DNA of 64,000 nt from Anadara kagoshimensis (GCA_021292105.1 CM037870.1:25783916-25847915); one strand, 5' to 3'. Positions 10,611-21,372 are shown, counted from the stretch's first letter. Numbers and translations: made by a program. The notes: generated from the sequence alone by a model not told the origin.

Positions 10611-10734
10611 ATGTTCGGTTTGTGGGTATTTGGGTCTCAAGAGACAGTTCTAGATTTTTATTTCTACCATAGTAGCAATATAAAAAATAACATACCATCG
10701 TTAAGGCAGATAATTCGGCATACCTTCGACAAAT

Positions 10735-10932
10735 TAGTCAAACCTGTCTATAAAGACCACCCAAAACCAGTAAAATTGGCCTTTATGGGCAGGTGGTCTT
10801 TATATACAGGTTCAAATAATATGAATAAAGAACAATTGGGATACAATTCTAATGGTCTTTATAAGCAGATGGCTCTTATATATATATATAGAGAGAGAGA
10901 GATTACCTTTAAGGCAGGTTGGACTTTACGTG
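10735..10932 (+). mobile_element. CAGTC..CCTG MITE copy
   Basis: Left end TCAAACCTGTCTATAAAGAC, middle TATACAGGTTCAAATAATAT and GAACAATTGGGATACAATTC, right end AAGGCAGGTTGGACTT. A TATATA/GAGAGA microsatellite expansion lies near 10877-10900. Confidence 0.85.
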
Positions 10933-11269
10933 TGAGAAATAGATCGTCATACACGTCTACTGTGACAAGGGACATAAGTTTTTAAAGTCTTTTCTAAAGA
11001 AATACATGACTTTCATTTCTAAATGTCAAGTCGATCCTTGGCGAAAGAACAAAATGTGCAATAGTATAGTGCAAATCGGAACAGAAATATTTGCACGAAC
11101 TCACGCACCAAATAAACTTGTTATAAGATTTATCCTTGAAATATGAAATATTCTTTTCTCGTCACGATAACTGAAAAATTGTAAAACAATATTCAGCAGC
11201 CATACAAACATTCGGTCATTGAGGCCTCGTACGTTATAGAAAATAAAATATAGCATTAATGATAGTGTA
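10933..11269. other. Intergenic, nothing recognised
   Basis: AT-rich single-copy-looking sequence between a MITE and the V-SINE. No ORF or structured repeat was seen. Confidence 0.5.
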
Positions 11270-11540
11270 AACAACACGAAGGTCGTGGGTTCGATCCCTG
11301 GACCGGGCGATGTGTTGTGTCCTTGAACAAGACACTTAATTTCACGTTGTTCCAGTTCACTCAGCTGAAAAATAAATGAGTACCAGCAAAATGCTGGGGG
11401 TTAACCCTGCGATGGACCGGCGTCCCATTCAGGGGAGAGTCTTGTACTCTCAGTCGCTTAACGCCACCGAAACCGGGATAAGCTCCGGCCTGATGGGCCT
11501 AATGGCCCGGGACAGACTTTAACTTTAACTTTAACCAACA
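11270..11540 (+). mobile_element. V-domain SINE (RUDI-like)
   Basis: A B-box-like segment GTGGGTTCGATCCCTGG is followed by TGTTGTGTCCTTGAACAAG. A central domain follows with GCGATGGACCGGCGTCCCAT, TCAGGGGAGAGTC, CCGAAACCGGGATAAGCTCC and GGCC. The central domain matches the conserved V domain shared by vertebrate V-SINEs and molluscan RUDI elements (GATGGACTGGCGTCCC..GGGATAGGCTCC in general form). The tail is TTTAACTTTAACTTTAAC. The 5' half of the tRNA head is missing. Confidence 0.8.
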
Positions 11541-12082
11541 CGTGGCTTTAATAACTTGAAGACCCTCGGGATGCAGCACATCAAATCACGGTTTTTTCTT
11601 CTGTTCTGTGAAGATCAAACACGCCATGATATCATTCAGAATCATTTAAAACATCATACAAAAATGCAATAATTAGGTCCATGATTAAACTTTTAACGTA
11701 CATTAAGTCCAAAATTAGCGCTAGTGACCACCATGTTGGATTTTATGTTGCCATGGTAACAGCCAGAAACCAGATGTGTTGATTTTATTATCACACAAGG
11801 TTTGTAGTGTTAACGTATACAACATCGATAACCATGATAGTATTATAAACATCGGTATTCGTGACAAGACACATGAACTTAATTATAGTAAATATTCTCA
11901 TGTCGGTAGTGATTTAGTCTAAAATTAGGCCAGGAAGTTATGTTTTGTTTACAATTGCTGTATCGCTGTTGCTGAGTCATCTAACGCGCTAGTTCACCAC
12001 TTATAGGCAGTTTAGAACCCGTTCAACAGAAAAGTTAAGTTATATTCGTTGCCCAATCTAGGACCCAAAAGGACAACACCAA
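11541..12082. other. Intergenic, nothing recognised
   Basis: No gene, tandem repeat or inverted repeat was identified between the V-SINE and the start of the large minisatellite. Confidence 0.5.
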
Positions 12083-13475
12083 GTGACCACCGCCTATAGA
12101 TCGTGTTACCTCATGGTTGTCAAGTGACCACCGCCTATAGATCTTGTTACCTCTCGATAGTCAAGTGACCACCGCCTATAGATCTTGTTACCTCTCGATA
12201 GTCAAGTGACCACCGCCTATAGGTCGTGTTATCTCTCGATAGTCAAGTGACCACCGCCTATAGGCCGTGTTACCTCATGGTAGTCAAGTGACCACCGCCT
12301 ATAGATCGTGTTACCTTATGGTAGTAAAGTGATCACCGCCTATACGTCGTGTTACCTCATGGTAGTCAAGTGACCACCGCCTATAGATCGTGTTACCTTA
12401 TGGTAGTAAAGTGATCACCGCCTATACGTCGTGTTACCTCTCGGTAGTCAAGTGACCACCGCCTATAGGTCGTGTTACCTTATGGTAGTAAAGTGACCAC
12501 CGCCTATAGGTCGTGTTACCTCTCGGTATTTAAGTGACCACCGCCTATAGGTCGTGTTAAGTACCTCTTGATAGTCAAGTGACCACCGCCTATAGACCGT
12601 GTTACCTCATGGTAGTCAAGTGACCACCGCCTATAGACCGTGTTACCTTATGGTAGTAAAGTGATCACCGCCTATACGTCGTGTTACCTCATGGTAGTCA
12701 AGTGACCACCGCCTATAGGTCGTGTTACCTTATGGTAGTAAAGTGATCACCGCCTATAGATCGTGTTACCTCTTGGTAGTCAAGTGATCACCGCCTATAG
12801 ATCGTGTTACCTCTTGATAGTCAAGTGACCACCGCCTATAGGTCGTGTTACCTCTGGTTAGTCAAGTGACCACCGCCTATAGGTCGTGTTACCTCTTGGT
12901 AGTCAAGTGACCACCGCCTATAGATCGTGTTAAGTACCTCTTGGTAGTCAAGTGACCACCGCCTATAGGTCGTGTTACCTCTTGGTAGTCAAGTGACCAC
13001 CGCCTATAGATCGTGTTAAGTACCTCTTGATAGTCAAGTGACCACCGCCTATAGATCGTGTTACCTCATGGTAGTCAAGTGACCACCGCCTATAGGTCGT
13101 GTTACCTCTTGGTAGTCAAGTGACCACCGCCTATAGATCGTGTTAAGTACCTCTTGATAGTCAAGTGACCACCGCCTATAGGTCGTGTTACCTCATGATT
13201 GTCAAGTGACCACCGCCTATAGATCGTGTTAAGTACCTCATGGTAGTAAAGTGATCACCGCCTATACGTCGTGTTACCTCATGATTGTTAAGTGACCACC
13301 GCCTATAGGTCGTGTTACCTCATGATTGTCAAGTGACCACCGCCTATAGATCGTGTTACCTCTTGGTAGTCAAGTGATCACCGCCTATACGTCGTGTTAC
13401 CTCATGATTGTCAAGTGACCACCACCTATAGATCGTGTTAAGTACCTCTTGGTAGTCAAGTGACCACCGCCTATA
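12083..13475. repeat. 41/45-bp minisatellite, left block, about 34 units
   Basis: The unit carries CAAGTGACCACCGCCTATAG, then a GTCGTGTTACCTC-like half and a variable TTGG/ATGG/TCGATAGT join. Most units are 41 bp. Some carry a 4-bp insertion turning GTGTTACCTC into GTGTTAAGTACCTC (45 bp). Frequent variants are GATCACC for GACCACC, and TATACGTC, TATAGATC or TATAGGTC. The core CCTATAGG is a perfect palindrome. The array resumes at 15366 after a transposon insertion. Confidence 0.95.
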
Positions 13476-13952
13476 CACCCTTCCGATAAATCGCGACACC
13501 TGGCGGGAGTGCCATGATTGATAGTAGAATGTGATGTCATACAGGGAGTTATGAAAAGGTAATACTAGCATTTCGTATTTTCCCTCAATTTAATATTGTT
13601 TTAAAATTAAATATTAAATTTCAATTTTAATTACATATCGCTGGTATTTTATTCCATGACTTTAAAAAATAATTTGAAATTAATATATTTTTCATTAAAA
13701 ATTTTAAAAATTCATTTTAATTGTTACATAATAATAACTGTTCCATGACATATTTGTTATTGTAATACCAAGTCATGGGCAGTCATTCGGAACTAATTAG
13801 GGCACTGATTTTGATTACCTGATTTACAGGAGAGAAAATGCTTCGGTCCAACCTAAGGACAATTTGCTTATGCATGAATGAATCCAGGTGTGTCAGAAGT
13901 AGTCTAAGCTTTTCGTTAATCTCAGAAGATTCTCAGTCGGTAGAATTATTTA

Positions 13953-13954
<2 letters not shown>

Positions 13955-13996
<42 letters not shown>
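13955..13996. repeat. (GA)n microsatellite
   Basis: About 21 GA repeats inside the 1.89-kb transposon. Confidence 0.95.
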
Positions 13997-13998
<2 letters not shown>

Positions 13999-15102
13999 AC
14001 AAACATTGCATTTTAAGTATTCTGTAACTCAGTGAATAATTATATAAACGAACAAATTATCTATCCGAAAAAATTATAACGAGTCATTGGATAATTATTT
14101 ATCCTACATTTTGAAACTTAACATATTTGTGTTACAGTTTAAAGATGATAAATAATAATAAACACCGCGTAATTAATATTAAAAGTTATTTATTTATTTA
14201 TTTTTATTTTTATACTTTTTGATTTTTTGACAAATGAGTATAATATAACCAAAGCAGTGATACGACACTACATGAGAATAAATCGGATATTTATCACTGT
14301 GTATTATAATCAGGTGTTGACTTGTTCATCTCGTAATCAGATAATCTAGAGACTTGTTAATTGCAAATTGGATTAATGAAACCAATTAAAAGTCAACTTA
14401 GGTAAGGATGCCATCATTTCTACTTAGAATCAGTTGTTATTTATATAAATTTGACCGAAATTTTAACCATACAACCGAAATTTCAATGTTGTTGTTTTTT
14501 TTTAAAATATTTTTATTAATAATTTTGAAAATAAATTTTCAGAACCTTTTACATTTTTAGCAATAACGGATGTTTCTTTAATGAAAGTTTAATCCGTTGA
14601 ACAATGATTTTTAAATACAACTTTAAGATGTCGCTGATTTGTAATCACAGAAAAATTTAAGTTTTCAAATTATTTTGACTATCAATTATGTATCTGAATT
14701 GTTTAATTTATATCAATATTTTGTAAATAAGTTTTATGAAAAATCCGATTTTATAAAATAAATAAAGATAGATAAGAAAAAAGTGGAAGGTGAACGTTTG
14801 TAGTAATTTGATTAAAAAATTAAAATATTTCCAGTCGGATAAAAATATGAATTTCAAATGTCCTTGAGGGTAATTAAATGGTCCAAGATATTAATAAATA
14901 TACGTACATGTATTATATATTTTTCAAATTTGAACATTTACAAATTGCAATTTTCTAGTAAAAATAAAACTTATTATTTTGTTGAAGAAATTACAACAAA
15001 TTCTACACAATCCTTTACAATGTTAAGTGTCTTTTCGGATGATCATCTATGTGTTTAAAATTTGTTTAATTAGCCCATTCATAATTTGTAATTTATTTAA
15101 AG

Positions 15103-15277
15103 TAATATTCGCTTTGTCGGTTTATCATCTCACCTGTAGCTTACATATGACACCTAACGTATACTCGAACTGAGTGAATATACACCCTTTAAAGTAATAT
15201 TCGCTTTGTCGGTTCATCATCTCACCTGTAGCTTACATATGACACCTAACATATACTCGAACTGAGTGAATATACTG
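15103..15277. repeat. Tandem duplication inside the 1.89-kb element
   Basis: A segment beginning TTTAAAGTAATATTCGCTTT and ending ACTCGAACTGAGTGAATATA occurs twice in direct orientation, at about 15098-15183 and 15188-15275. Differences are minimal, such as TTTATC/TTCATC and AACG/AACA. The joint contains CACCC, resembling the element terminus. Confidence 0.85.
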
Positions 15278-15365
15278 TACATGATGATGGGATCGATAGA
15301 TAGCCTTCCCGGTGTGACGTCATATCAAGAGCGATAACCAGTTTCCGGCTATTTCTGGAAGGGTG

Positions 15366-15920
15366 TATAGGTCGTGTTACCTCATGATTGTTAAGTGACC
15401 ACCGCCTATAGGTCATGTTACCTCATGGTAGTCAAGTGACCACCGCCTATAGATCGTGTTAAGTACCTCTTGGTAGTCAAGTGACCACCGCCTATAGGTC
15501 GTGTTACCTCTCGGTAGTCAAGTGAACACAGCCTATAGGTCATGTTACCTCATGGTAGTCAAGTGACCACCGCCTATAGATCGTGTTAAGTACCTCATGG
15601 TAGTAAAGTGATCACCGCCTATACGTCGTGTTACCTCATGATTGTCAAGTGACCACCGCCTATAGATGGTGTTAAGTACCTCTTGATAGTCAAGTGACCA
15701 CCGCCTATAGGTCGTGTTACCTCTCGGTAGTCAAGTGAACACCGCCTATAGGTCATATTACCTCATGACAGTCAAGTGACCACCGCCTATAGGTCGTGTT
15801 ACCTCATGGTAGTCAAGTGACCACCGCCTATAGGTCATGTTACCTCATGGCAGTCAAGTGACCACCGCCTATAGATCGTGTTAAGTACCTCTTGATAGTC
15901 AAATGACCGTTGCCTACAAA
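15366..15920. repeat. 41/45-bp minisatellite, right block, about 12-13 units
   Basis: Continuation of the array at 12083-13475 in the same orientation and phase, starting exactly at the TATA target duplication. It fades at about 15900 with a degenerate AAATGACCGTTGCC unit. Confidence 0.95.
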
Positions 15921-16165
15921 TATTGTTAACTTAGTTGTCAATATACATATTGTAACCTTAGTTATTGTTACCTAAGTTGTTTTTGCTTCGTCTATTTGTT
16001 ATTACCTGTCGGTACTCAAGTGTACAACATGTTAACACCTGTTTTTGTGTGTCTTTCAGATGGATAGATAGTGATGTATTGTTTCAATTAACGTCCGCTT
16101 GGACTTTCATTAGCTTTAGGGAGATTTATCTAATACTAATACATGTAGCATTAGAATTCACAGTT
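15921..16165. other. Intergenic, nothing recognised
   Basis: AT-rich sequence between the minisatellite and a nested MITE pair. It holds weak echoes of the minisatellite (TGTTACCTAAGTTG) but no gene. Confidence 0.4.
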
Positions 16166-16169
16166 AATA

Positions 16170-16480
16170 CATAAACAATGCATGTTTCCAATGATGTAAA
16201 CGAAATATGCACATGTGTTCGCTATACAGTCAAACCTGTCTATAAAGGCCGCCCGAGGGAACCAGTGACCTTTATAGACAGGTGGCCTTTATATGCAGGA
16301 TTAAATAATATAATAAAGAACAATTGGGATACAATTCTACTGGCCTTTATAAGTAGGTGGTACTTATATAAAGGTGGCCTTTAAGGCAGGTTGGACTGTA
16401 CATAAATGTACTGGTCGAAAACAAAATGTAAGTTAAAGGTCAAGCGGAAAGGTCAGTATTGTTTGACTATATGTTAATCC
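16170..16480. mobile_element. MITE (9706 family) split by a nested MITE
   Basis: GTAAACGAAATATGCACATG on the left and CATAAATGTACTGGTC plus GGTCAAGCGGAAAGGTCAG on the right are the two halves of a copy of the element at 9706-9905. They are separated by the 172-bp insert at 16227-16398. The far left arm is not recognisable. Confidence 0.75.
16227..16398 (+). mobile_element. CAGTC..CCTG MITE, complete 172-bp copy with TA duplication
   Basis: Ends are CAGTCAAACCTGTCTATAAA and TTAAGGCAGGTTGGACTG, forming terminal inverted repeats. Both sides carry TA (16225-16226 and 16399-16400). The uninterrupted host at 9835-9845 reads CCCTATACATAAATG, so exactly one TA was duplicated. A TA duplication and a short non-coding body suit a Tc1/mariner-type MITE; that class call is inference. 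Confidence 0.9.
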
Positions 16481-16799
16481 ATTTGACCTAAATGGTAACT
16501 TTAATTTATGGCCACGTAATTACCTTGAGGGCCGCTTATAGCAAATTACAGAATTTCTCCACTCATGTCTGTGAAAAATAATTATCAAAAAAATTACATA
16601 ACATTTTTATCATAATGCCGTGGTATACAGTAAAAGTTTGCTATATCGACCACCTGTATATAAAAACCATCTGTTCATTAAGACAAGTTTTTAAAGTCAC
16701 TTTGCTTATATATTCAAACTATATTGCACCTCTGTATACAGTAATAGAAAGCCCACCTAATTACAAACTCAATGTTTCTTAAGTCCAGTGGGTGGTCTT

Positions 16800-17018
16800 G
16801 GTATGCAGGCTTGGCTAGCTCTACTTCCAGTAAGCTCTCTAGCGGTACAGGCACACTTGGCTAACGAACAAGAGCCAAATCGACCGCTCATCGCTATTTT
16901 TTAGCAACTTATTGGCGGCTGCTATGACGGGCCACTGGCTATCCATATTTCGGCAGCTGGACTAAAGTTCGACTCCTTTTTGTTAACTCAGTGGTTAACT
17001 TTCCATGGTCTGTACTTG
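16800..17018. mobile_element. Diverged ACAGACCTGTCGAAAG-family element
   Basis: The right end GTTAACTCAGTGGTTAACTT followed by TGGTCTGTACTTGG, with TGGCTATCCATATTTCGGCA inside, follows the layout of copies at 18186-18420 and 24362-24568. The left end is weak. Confidence 0.5.
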
Positions 17019-17097
17019 GTAACTCGAAGGGGTCTTATATGCATTACTTATTACTGAAACACCGTTTTCCAGAGATTGTGGTCGCATATTATAAAAA

Positions 17098-17412
17098 CTT
17101 ACAATTTTGTCTAGTTGTGTCATTTTATTAGGAAGTGACCTAATGGACCTAATGTACACACGTCAACTTGAGCCAGTGTCCAGGTGTCCACTACCACTTT
17201 CTATAATTTGATTTGTGATATAACAGCTATCAATCATTCCATTAAAGGATAAATCTATCTGTTGGAAATAGATTTTTTTTCTAGTTTGAAGTGAAATTGA
17301 AAATTTTACGAAGTGCACAGCTTTTTTGAAATAAGATTTTGAGCAGAGATTGACTTTGCACATTAGGTCACTTCCTAATAAAATGATGCCACTAGAAAAA
17401 CTTGTAATTTTT
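17098..17412. mobile_element. Palindromic MITE, about 315 bp
   Basis: Left arm ACTTACAATTTTGTCTAGTT, then TCATTTTATTAGGAAGTGAC. The right arm is the inverse: TAGGTCACTTCCTAATAAAA, then GCCACTAGAAAAACTTGTAA. Arms are about 48 bp with few mismatches. No coding capacity. Confidence 0.85.
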
Positions 17413-17429
17413 GTAAAATATGGCCATGT

Positions 17430-17702
17430 TGAGTAATGGTGTTTAACGCCCAAGTCAAGAATATGTCACTTATATCGAGACGTCTATAGGCAAAGGTGCA
17501 GAATTTTTGCCTGTGCGTTGCGCTGATGGCATTATACAGCATGGTTCTTTATTGTGCCAATTCCACCGTGACACGAGACCTCGTTTATTTTAAGTTCCCA
17601 TCCGAAACATTTCGTAATGCTGAGTGCTTGGCGAAAGAACAGTCACTACCCACTTTTAATCTAGGGGAGCGAGCACTCTACCAACTGAGCTACCGCAGTG
17701 GC
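17430..17702 (-). mobile_element. tRNA-derived SINE, family 1
   Basis: Inverted copy. The plus strand starts GTAATGGTGTTTAACGCCCA, AGTCAAGAATATG and ATCGAGACGTC, and ends at the head with GAGCACTCTACCAACTGAGC and TACCGCAGTGG. Part of the B-box region is lost. The 20-bp minisatellite follows. Confidence 0.85.
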
Positions 17703-17830
17703 AAAATTGAATAGGGGTTAAGTGTTCGCAACTGCCAAGATACATTGTGTAGCTTCGAGTTTGAGTTGCTCAGTCTTGCACTGTATGTACACAGCATATC
17801 GAGGCTCAAACGTATCATAGCTCATCAAGT

Positions 17831-18186
17831 ACGTGAACATACGTGCAAGTACATCTCGGGACGTGCAAGTACATCTCGGGACGTGCAGGTACATCTCGGG
17901 ACGTGCAGGTACATCTCGTGCAGGTACATCTCGGGACGTGCAGGTACATCTCGGGACGTGCGAGTACATCTCGGGACGTGCAAGTACATCTCGGGACGTG
18001 CGAGTACATCTCGGGATGTGCAAGTACATCTCGGGACGCGCAAGTACATCTCGAGACGTGCAAGTACATCTCGGGACGTGCAAGTACATCTCGGGACGTG
18101 CAGGTACATCTCGGGACGTGCAAGTACATCTCCGGACGTGCGAGTACATCTCGGGACGTGCAAGTACATCTCGAGACGTGCAGTAC
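17831..18186. repeat. 20-bp minisatellite, about 17 units
   Basis: The unit is GTACATCTCGGGACGTGCAA with G/A variation at the last positions and one shortened unit at about 17915. Because 20 is not a multiple of three, every frame cycles through the same 60-bp superunit. No stops arise, so several overlapping open frames appear on both strands. This is an arithmetic effect, not evidence of a gene. Confidence 0.95.
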
Positions 18187-18420
18187 CTTATCAGTACAGA
18201 GACCTGTCAAAAGTTTAATTATACGCTAACGAATTAGCACTGAATTGGCTGCTCATCTCCGTCCTTCGCTAGCTATATCTAGCCTGCTTGTTTTAGCAGC
18301 TATATTTTTCCTGGTTGCTGTTGGGCCCGACTTGCTATCCATATTATCTCGGCCACCCGACACTCGAGCTTTTGCGCCTTTTCTGTATGTGTTTAACTTT
18401 CGACAAGCCTGTACTTTTCA
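18187..18420. mobile_element. ACAGACCTGTCGAAAG-family MITE
   Basis: Left end AGTACAGAGACCTGTCAAAA, right end TTTAACTTTCGACAAGCCTG followed by TACTT. The inverted ends enclose GCTATCCATATTATCTCGGC, a hallmark of this family. It abuts the 20-bp minisatellite. Confidence 0.75.
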
Positions 18421-18771
18421 TGTATGTAAACAGTCATATACCTAGATGTATACAGAGTGCATCTCGGGACCTATTTGTAATTGATACATTTTACTATCCT
18501 GAACAGAATGCTACATAACATTTGACATTATTTTCTCTGCCAATGTAGGCGTCGAGTGTATTAAATATAATGTGCATATCCCATCAAATCGATATTGTCT
18601 GAACTAAAATAACGCAAAAATGTCATGCGGAAGATATGTACAGGCAATTTTATATAATTACGATAAATTACCGAGATCATACGATATTGTACATGCTAAA
18701 TTTGTGGTTTAATTGATTCGATCTAAATATATATGTATATTTGTTTTTACGTTTTGTTTACTTAGTATTGT

Positions 18772-18992
18772 ACACAATACAGGCCTGTCGAAAGTTTAAC
18801 ACTGAGCTAAGGAAAGGACATGAGGCTCGACTGCCGAATGGCCTAGATATGGATACGAGGCTAGTGACCGAAAAACTGCCAAGACCTAGACAGCAGCTGC
18901 CAAAAAGCTGCCAAGAAAAAGTTAACAAGGAGACCAAATGAGTTGCAACGGTGAAGTAACTTTGTGTTAAACTTTCGACTGGTCTGTTACTC
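18772..18992. mobile_element. ACAGACCTGTCGAAAG-family MITE
   Basis: Left end ATACAGGCCTGTCGAAAGTT followed by TAACACTGAGCTAA; right end GTGTTAAACTTTCGACTGGT followed by CTGTTAC. The interior carries GATATGGATACGAGGCTAGT. About 220 bp, non-coding. Confidence 0.85.
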
Positions 18993-19096
18993 AATAATAA
19001 TATTATTATTATTAATAATGATGCTAGTAATAATAAGTTTTTGTCAAAAGTCGAAGTTTTCAAAACATAAGCTCTAAAAAGAGCTTTTTGTTCGAC

Positions 19097-19315
19097 TATT
19101 GTAAATTTATGTAATTTCGCGTGTGTTTATTTTCGCGGTATGAATTATTGAGACATATCCGTGTAGTTAAATTTTCTCGTTTTTTGAAACATGCACTTTA
19201 ACACAATAAGAATTATATACTTTTAGCTTGGTATTAATTTTCGCGCAAAGAAATGACCGCGAAATAAGCGGAAATTAGTACACCACGAAAATAAATACAT
19301 TTACAGTATTTCGAT
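19097..19315. mobile_element. TTTCGCG-rich MITE
   Basis: TTGTAAATTTATGTAATTTC followed by GCGTGTGTTTATTTTCGCGG at left; GCGAAATAAGCGGAAATTAG, TACACCACGAAAATAAATAC and ATTTACAGTA at right. The ends are loosely inverted. Better-dated copies lie at 34447-34650 (interrupted by a transposon) and 46250-46342. Confidence 0.7.
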
Positions 19316-20530
19316 TTTGCGTTGACATTGCATGATCCGACTGGGGATTTTATTTCTTCTCAAATTAAAACCCCTCCCATAAAATATCCATATTATCTGT
19401 GTTGTCATATTTTAAAATTTCAGTCACGCAACTTCCAAGTTATGTTATAAATATTCCTCTTAGCAATCGTACTTTTTTATGCTTTCCTCATTATTTCACG
19501 CCCTGGACTGAAATAATGTATGTATTCAGAAATGTCTTGTACAAGTTTTCATCATCAATTTTTCTAAATGGTAACTGAGGCTTTATTTAATCTATGAGCA
19601 CTGTGGTACAGCGTACACGGGATGTTGCAGCAAATTATGAACCAGACATCCCATGTAAACAACGCCAGTGTAAGTTGAAAGTACTTTTGCATGGGCGGGC
19701 TTAGCTACATTGGGCAAAATTACAACTTTTTCTGCGTTTTCCATGTAAATATCAAACTTAATAAAATTTAAAATTGCTTCCGAAAAATTGAACGTCATTT
19801 TACAGAGTAACGGCTATCTGGGAACAAAATGACACCAAGATTTAGATGTTCGGACGCGAATAAAAAGGGTGTTATAGAATTTTGTCGGAACACTTATAAG
19901 TGAAAAATCCTATCGTTTTTACCTTTAAAATTTTATAGTGAATCTGACCCCTGTGTTCAAACCCTGGCGGTGAGGGACACTTTTATCCGTAGCCCTGCGC
20001 TTTAGAAACCTGTCGAGATCTTACAACTATCAGACGGGAAAAGGGGTCCAATGCACCCCGTTTAGCAGCGGCAGCGGGATCAAACATTTAATTATATATA
20101 CAGCATATCATTAATTCACTTTGTGATAATGACACTTACTTCCTCTGTGACATGACGTGACGTAATTCGGTGGAGGGGGTAAGTGCTTTGAATTGACAGG
20201 AAACTTTTCATTTAGATATTTTATTGTTTCCGTAGTGGCACATAACTTATCACACATAGGGATTACTTATATCATATTGTGTCATAAACATTCCAACAGA
20301 TCACAGGAAATAGATTTTAACACCCTCGTCAGTGTCCATTTTATCTCTGCGTGATAAAGGCAATTGATAACCTTAATCCAGCTGTGTGTGTCAGTCAAGG
20401 GACCTCATTTACATACACCGTATGATTGAGACCCCTAATCTACACGTACAGACCGACATCAGATTTTCTGATAACCCCCCAACCCTCTTCCCCTGTTTAT
20501 TTACATCTTTATCGGGTTTTATAAATCGTA
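19316..20530. other. Intergenic, nothing recognised
   Basis: No gene or clear repeat was found. The short phrase ATTTTATAGTGAATCTGACC near 19930 resembles ATTTTATAATGAATCTGGTC near 50665 and may mark ends of an unrecognised element. Confidence 0.4.
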
Positions 20531-20533
20531 TAG

Positions 20534-20752
20534 ACAAACAACATTGACCTGTGCGCTTGACCTTAAATAAAAAAAAATATTATACACCAGAGGGAACACG
20601 GGTTTTTATTTCGTCTACAGCATAGAAAAACGTGCATTGTGTATGTATTAACGGCGAATCCTAACACTACCCATGTATTTTACATTGGGTGGATCGTCGT
20701 TTATGAATATCCCCTAATGAAAGGTCAAGCGGACAGGTCAATGTTTTTTTAA
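20534..20752. mobile_element. MITE, ACATTGACCTGTCCGCTTGACC family
   Basis: Left arm AACATTGACCTGTGCGCTTG, right arm AAGGTCAAGCGGACAGGTCA followed by ATGTT. Same family as 9706-9905, with a different AT-rich interior. Confidence 0.8.
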
Positions 20753-20954
20753 TAATAATAACTTTATCAGTATAAAGCAAATGTTTGACGCATTTAAACA
20801 AAGGTTAATCTGTTACAGTGACCATGGCAAAAATCTAGTATATATATAATTGGCCCAAGTAAACTAATATTGATGTTAATTAACATTCTATGTTCACTCA
20901 AAAATTTTCTAAATTATGTATAAAAGCGGTAAAATCGTGAAACTAGTGACGGCA

Positions 20955-21230
20955 TAACAGGCTGACCAATCAAATTTATTTATTCATTTTTTTGCACAAA
21001 GTTGCCATTTAGGTACTTTTTTATCGTTTAGTGTTTGATTTTGGTACAATATTTCCAAACAAAAAGTCCAAATGTTTGGTACTTTTAATTAAAAAAACCT
21101 GTCAAAATGGAAAAAATCCCTCTTATTTCACCTTTTAATTTTGTCCGTCCGTTTATCCGGTTTTATGTTTTATGGTACAAATCCGTCAAAAACGGATTTA
21201 AATCCGTCGAATTGGCCAGCCTGACATAAT
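20955..21230 (-). repeat. Dispersed repeat shared with 2190-2320
   Basis: AGGCTGACCAATCAAATTTA and TGCCATTTAGGTACTTTTTT are the inverse of strings at 2230-2315. Further on, GTCCGTCCGTTTATCCGG and AAATCCGTC repeats occur, followed by GGCCAGCCTGAC, an inverse echo of the start, so the unit may end near 21230. Confidence 0.5.
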
Positions 21231-21372
21231 CTGCGTTCATTTTTCCAAGTTTTAACAGCTTGAGCAAATAACAGTGTACTTTTGATACTTTGCTTTGTTA
21301 TTAGTTTTAAGTTTTTCGTAAATTACCGATGACGATAGTAAATTTCTCTTGTATTCCTTTCTGTTCCACAAG

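Larger units (their letters stand above)
13476..15365. mobile_element. 1.89-kb TIR transposon inserted in minisatellite
   Basis: The left end begins CACCCTTCCGATAAATCGC; the right end is ATTTCTGGAAGGGTG, its inverse. Similarity continues inward: TGATGTCATACAGGGAG on the left and, inverted, TGACGTCACACCGGGAAG on the right, giving imperfect arms of about 75 bp. Both sides are flanked by TATA (13472-13475 and 15366-15369). Removing the element and one TATA restores a normal unit, so TATA is the target-site duplication. The interior is AT-rich and lacks any transposase, so it is non-autonomous. Superfamily not assigned. Confidence 0.85.

Noticed and set aside
12083-15920. CRISPR-like array with regular spacing
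   Set aside because: There are no distinct spacers: the whole 41/45-bp unit repeats, it is a minisatellite, and the genome is eukaryotic.
17718-18237. Several overlapping frames of 114-157 codons on both strands
   Set aside because: All are translations of the 20-bp minisatellite in different phases; the unit simply lacks stops.
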